Shown here piece after piece: positions 6,102 through 7,672 of a stretch of 7,672 bases of DNA. Positions within the stretch are counted from its first letter, which is position 1, and every line of letters starts with the position of its first letter. The translations under genes and the position numbers were made by a program. The notes beneath the pieces were generated by a model. It did no database searches and was not told the DNA's origin. It saw only the letters and a program-made list of their open reading frames with translations. The DNA lies in NCBI GenBank assembly GCA_031177555.1, contig JAPSGM010000084.1:1-7672 (forward strand), given 5' to 3'. This DNA is from Chloroflexota bacterium. Its GTDB lineage: Bacteria > Chloroflexota > Limnocylindria > QHBO01.

Positions 6102-6260
6102 CGCGACGGGTGCCGCCGCCGAAAGGCCGGCGGGTGAATGGCGAAGCCGGTGCAAGGCCGGCGCTGTCCCGCAACTGTATCCGGGCCCGGTCCTGACGGA
6201 CCGCCCGGGAGCCAGGTCGCCCAGCCAGGTCGCGATGTCACAGCCCTCGTGTGAAAGGGA
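6102..6260 (+). promoter_or_regulatory. Cobalamin riboswitch with translational-type expression platform
   Basis: Senses a corrinoid (adenosylcobalamin or related) in the nascent mRNA and controls the uptake genes downstream. Conserved pieces in order are GGGTGCC (6108-6114), GGTGAAT (6133-6139), a P5 hairpin GCCGG/CCGGC (6146-6150 with 6158-6162) with loop TGCAAGG, the signature CCCGCAACTGT (6168-6178), a long variable arm (CCGGGC 6181-6186 with GCCCGG 6203-6208, and GGTCC/GGACC inside), and the B12 box AGCCAGG (6210-6216 onward). P1 can close as CGCGAC (6102-6107) with GTCGCG (6229-6234). Then comes hairpin TCACA/TGTGA (6238-6242 with 6250-6254), loop GCCCTCG, whose 3' arm overlaps the Shine-Dalgarno GAAAGG (6253-6258). 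No terminator hairpin with T-run follows, so control of translation is more likely than attenuation. The riboswitch class is firm; the switching details are inferred. Confidence 0.93.
6211..6233 (+). repeat. 10-nt direct repeat across the B12 box and P1 3' strand
   Basis: GCCAGGTCGC occurs at 6211-6220 and again at 6224-6233, separated by CCA (13-nt period). The first copy is the B12 box core. The second supplies the GTCGC that closes P1 with GCGAC at 6103-6107, and only this copy extends the pairing to six base pairs. The first copy also contains GTCGC and could form a shorter P1. Confidence 0.7.
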
Positions 6261-6271
6261 ACGGCATCACC

Positions 6272-7261
6272 ATGGCATCTCGTCTTCGCGTCCCCCTCCT
6301 CTTCGTCCTGTCCCTCGTGCTGGCCGCCTGCAGTACGGCGGCCCCGGGGTCGCCGAGCCTGGCGCCGCCGTCGAGCGTCGTCGGCGCGCCCACGCCCGAG
6401 CCCGCCACCTCCTACCCGGTCACCCTGACCGATGACGCCGGCCGCGAGGTCGTCATCGAGGCCGAGCCGCAGCGCATCGTCAGCCTCGCCCCGTCGAACA
6501 CGGAGATCGTCTGCGCGCTGGAGGCGTGCGACCGCATCGTGGGCGTCAACGACTTCCGCGACGGCTTCCCGGCCGACGTCCTCGACGCCATCGAGGACGT
6601 CCCCGACGTGGCCAGCTTCACCGGCGTCGACCGCGAGGCGGTCGTCGAGATCGAGCCGGATCTCGTCCTCGCGGCCGGCAACGAGCTGACGCCCTCGGCG
6701 GACATCGATGCGCTCGGTGAGCTGGGGCTGCCGGTCCTGGTCCTCTACCCGGAGTCGCTCGACGGCGTGTACGCCGACATCGGGCTGGTGGGCGAGGCGC
6801 TCGACACGCAGGCCGAGGCCGCGGCGATCGTCGCCGACATGCGCGAGCGGGTCACGGCGGTCGAGGAGGCCGTCGAGGACCAGGAGCGGCCGCGCGTCTT
6901 CTACGAGGTCGGCGTGGCGGGCGGCCAGATCTACACCGCCGGCGAGGACTCGTTCCTGGCCGCGCTCATCGAGGCCGCCGGGGGCGACCCCATCACCGGC
7001 GACGCGGTGACCACCGCCATCCAGCTGGAGGAGCTGGTGGCCGCCGACCCGCAGGTCATCCTGCTGGGCGACGCGGCCTACGACCCCAGCATCACGGCCG
7101 AGTCGGTCGCCGAGCGGCAGGGCTGGGGCGGGATGACGGCCGTCCAGGAGGATCGGGTCCTGCCGCTGCCCGAGGACGTCCTCATCACGCGGCCCGGGCC
7201 ACGCATCGTGGACGGATTGGAGGCCTTGGCCCGCGCCATCCATCCGGAGGCCTTCGGCTGA
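6272..7261 (+). CDS. btuF: Cobalamin/corrinoid ABC transporter substrate-binding lipoprotein, BtuF-like
   Basis: Extracytoplasmic binding protein that delivers a corrinoid to a BtuCD-type ABC importer. Residues 1-20 form a lipoprotein signal peptide: basic MASRLR, a hydrophobic core and lipobox LAAC with Cys20 as the lipidated residue. A Ser/Pro/Ala linker runs to about 47. Two class III binding-protein lobes follow, with the BtuF/FepB-type hallmark RIVSLAPSNTEIV (68-80), where Glu78 is a candidate contact to the permease, VGVNDF (90-95), EIEPDLVLAAG (126-136) and a C-lobe AAGGDPITGD (235-244). Length 329 is normal. The ATG at 6272 is preferred to the in-frame GTG at 6251, because it gives a clean signal peptide and has GAAAGG upstream at 6253-6258. 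The preceding cobalamin riboswitch makes a corrinoid the likely ligand over haem or siderophore. The mature part has an unusual Cys81/Cys86 pair. It overlaps btuC by one base. Confidence 0.9.
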   Translation: MASRLRVPLLFVLSLVLAACSTAAPGSPSLAPPSSVVGAPTPEPATSYPVTLTDDAGREVVIEAEPQRIVSLAPSNTEIVCALEACDRIVGVNDFRDGFPADVLDAIEDVPDVASFTGVDREAVVEIEPDLVLAAGNELTPSADIDALGELGLPVLVLYPESLDGVYADIGLVGEALDTQAEAAAIVADMRERVTAVEEAVEDQERPRVFYEVGVAGGQIYTAGEDSFLAALIEAAGGDPITGDAVTTAIQLEELVAADPQVILLGDAAYDPSITAESVAERQGWGGMTAVQEDRVLPLPEDVLITRPGPRIVDGLEALARAIHPEAFG

Positions 7262-7672
7262 TGGGCGCCGCGGTCAGCCGTACGGCGGCCACCACACGCT
7301 TGGCCACCGGCCCGTCCCTCAGCCGGGCGACCGCGGTCCTGGGCCTCGGCGCGCTGCTGCTGAGCGCCGTGGTGGTCCTGGCGCTGGCGGCGGGCAGCGT
7401 GGGCGTGTCGGTGGGCGACACGCTCGGCATCCTGGGACGCCGCCTGCTGGCCCTGCCGCTGGCCGAGACGTGGCAGTCGACCGACGAGACGATCATCTTC
7501 CAGCTCCGCCTGCCGCGGGTGCTGACGGCCATGCTGGTGGGCGGCGGCCTGGCCATGTCCGGCGCGGTCTTCCAGGCCGTGCTGCGCAACCCGCTGGCCG
7601 ACCCGTACATCATCGGCACCGCGGCCGGCGCCAGCCTGGGCGCCGTGCTGGGCATCGTGGCGCCGCTGCTGC
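7261..7672 (+). CDS. btuC: Corrinoid ABC transporter permease, BtuC/FecCD family (cut by window edge)
   Basis: The 5' 137 codons of a permease subunit; the rest lies outside the window. The ATG shares its A with the last base of the btuF TGA stop, an overlap typical of translational coupling. After a basic N-terminus comes a first membrane helix (about residues 23-48, rich in Leu, Ala and Val). Next are the FecCD family landmarks IIFQLRLPRVLTAMLVGG (78-95), GLAMSGAVFQAVLRNPLADP (96-115) and IIGTAAGASLGA (117-128). These are the conserved helix 2-3 region of BtuC, FhuB and FecC permeases. Full-length members are about 330-350 residues with about ten helices. Family is certain. Substrate is taken from the riboswitch and btuF upstream. 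An ATPase gene (btuD) would be expected beyond the edge. Confidence 0.92.
   Translation, partial: MGAAVSRTAATTRLATGPSLSRATAVLGLGALLLSAVVVLALAAGSVGVSVGDTLGILGRRLLALPLAETWQSTDETIIFQLRLPRVLTAMLVGGGLAMSGAVFQAVLRNPLADPYIIGTAAGASLGAVLGIVAPLL

Noticed and set aside
5954..6196. 80-codon frame before btuF
   Set aside because: It covers the riboswitch aptamer, whose conserved RNA sequence explains the bases.
6251..6271. GTG at 6251 as the start of btuF
   Set aside because: It lies inside the riboswitch hairpin, would put the Shine-Dalgarno in the coding sequence, and spoils the compact lipoprotein signal peptide that begins at 6272.
5417..7243. 608-codon open frame on the minus strand
   Set aside because: It runs antisense through the isomerase end, the SWIM gene, the riboswitch and btuF, with a composition rich in Arg, Gly, Asp and Val typical of the reverse strand of GC-rich genes. 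No motif is recognisable.
1..7672. Mobile element, CRISPR array, tRNA/rRNA, toxin-antitoxin or defence genes
   Set aside because: I looked for spaced repeats, terminal inverted repeats, transposase or integrase motifs and cloverleaf signatures and saw none. All long frames are accounted for by housekeeping and transport genes.

Overview
This is a very GC-rich window (third codon positions are nearly all G or C) with every recognisable gene on the + strand and short intergenic gaps. It carries seven complete protein genes, one protein gene cut by the right edge, and one well-defined cobalamin riboswitch. Gene content (short monofunctional ManC, bifunctional phosphoglucose/phosphomannose isomerase, DUF374 acyltransferase-like protein, a SWIM-finger mini-protein) and the mix of ATG/GTG starts with often weak Shine-Dalgarno sites suggest an uncultured high-GC bacterium. 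A Chloroflexota lineage or an Actinomycetota-like group would fit. The phylum is an inference and is not proven by the window. The substrate-binding protein is a lipoprotein with a lipobox, compatible with a monoderm envelope.

Layout: (1) 19-2631, a tight set of proC (pyrroline-5-carboxylate reductase), manC (mannose-1-phosphate guanylyltransferase) and a DUF374/LPLAT-like acyltransferase, with gaps of only 7-11 nt. (2) 2632-2822, a 191-nt gap ending in a probable -10 element immediately before the next start codon. (3) 2823-5794, a phosphoglucomutase/phosphomannomutase, a bifunctional phosphoglucose/phosphomannose isomerase, and a 93-residue SWIM zinc-finger protein preceded by two mutually exclusive hairpins. 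(4) 5795-6101, non-coding DNA with a strong 11-bp stem-loop and a probable promoter. (5) 6102-6260, a cobalamin riboswitch with its expression platform. (6) 6272-7672, btuF-like and btuC-like genes of a corrinoid ABC importer, running off the right edge.

How they work together: the isomerase (fructose-6-P to mannose-6-P), the phosphohexomutase (mannose-6-P to mannose-1-P) and ManC (mannose-1-P + GTP to GDP-mannose) make up a complete route from glycolysis to GDP-mannose within 4.6 kb. The acyltransferase sits inside that set and could act on a lipid that is later glycosylated, but this rests on position alone. The right end is a separate unit for vitamin B12 uptake under riboswitch control.

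The window is mostly ordinary housekeeping and transport. I found no convincing undescribed multi-gene system. The most interesting signals are at RNA level: a 10-nt duplication spanning the B12 box/P1 region of the riboswitch, an expression platform in which one CCCU can pair with either the aptamer loop or the Shine-Dalgarno site, a near-leaderless phosphohexomutase mRNA, and the switching hairpins before the SWIM gene.
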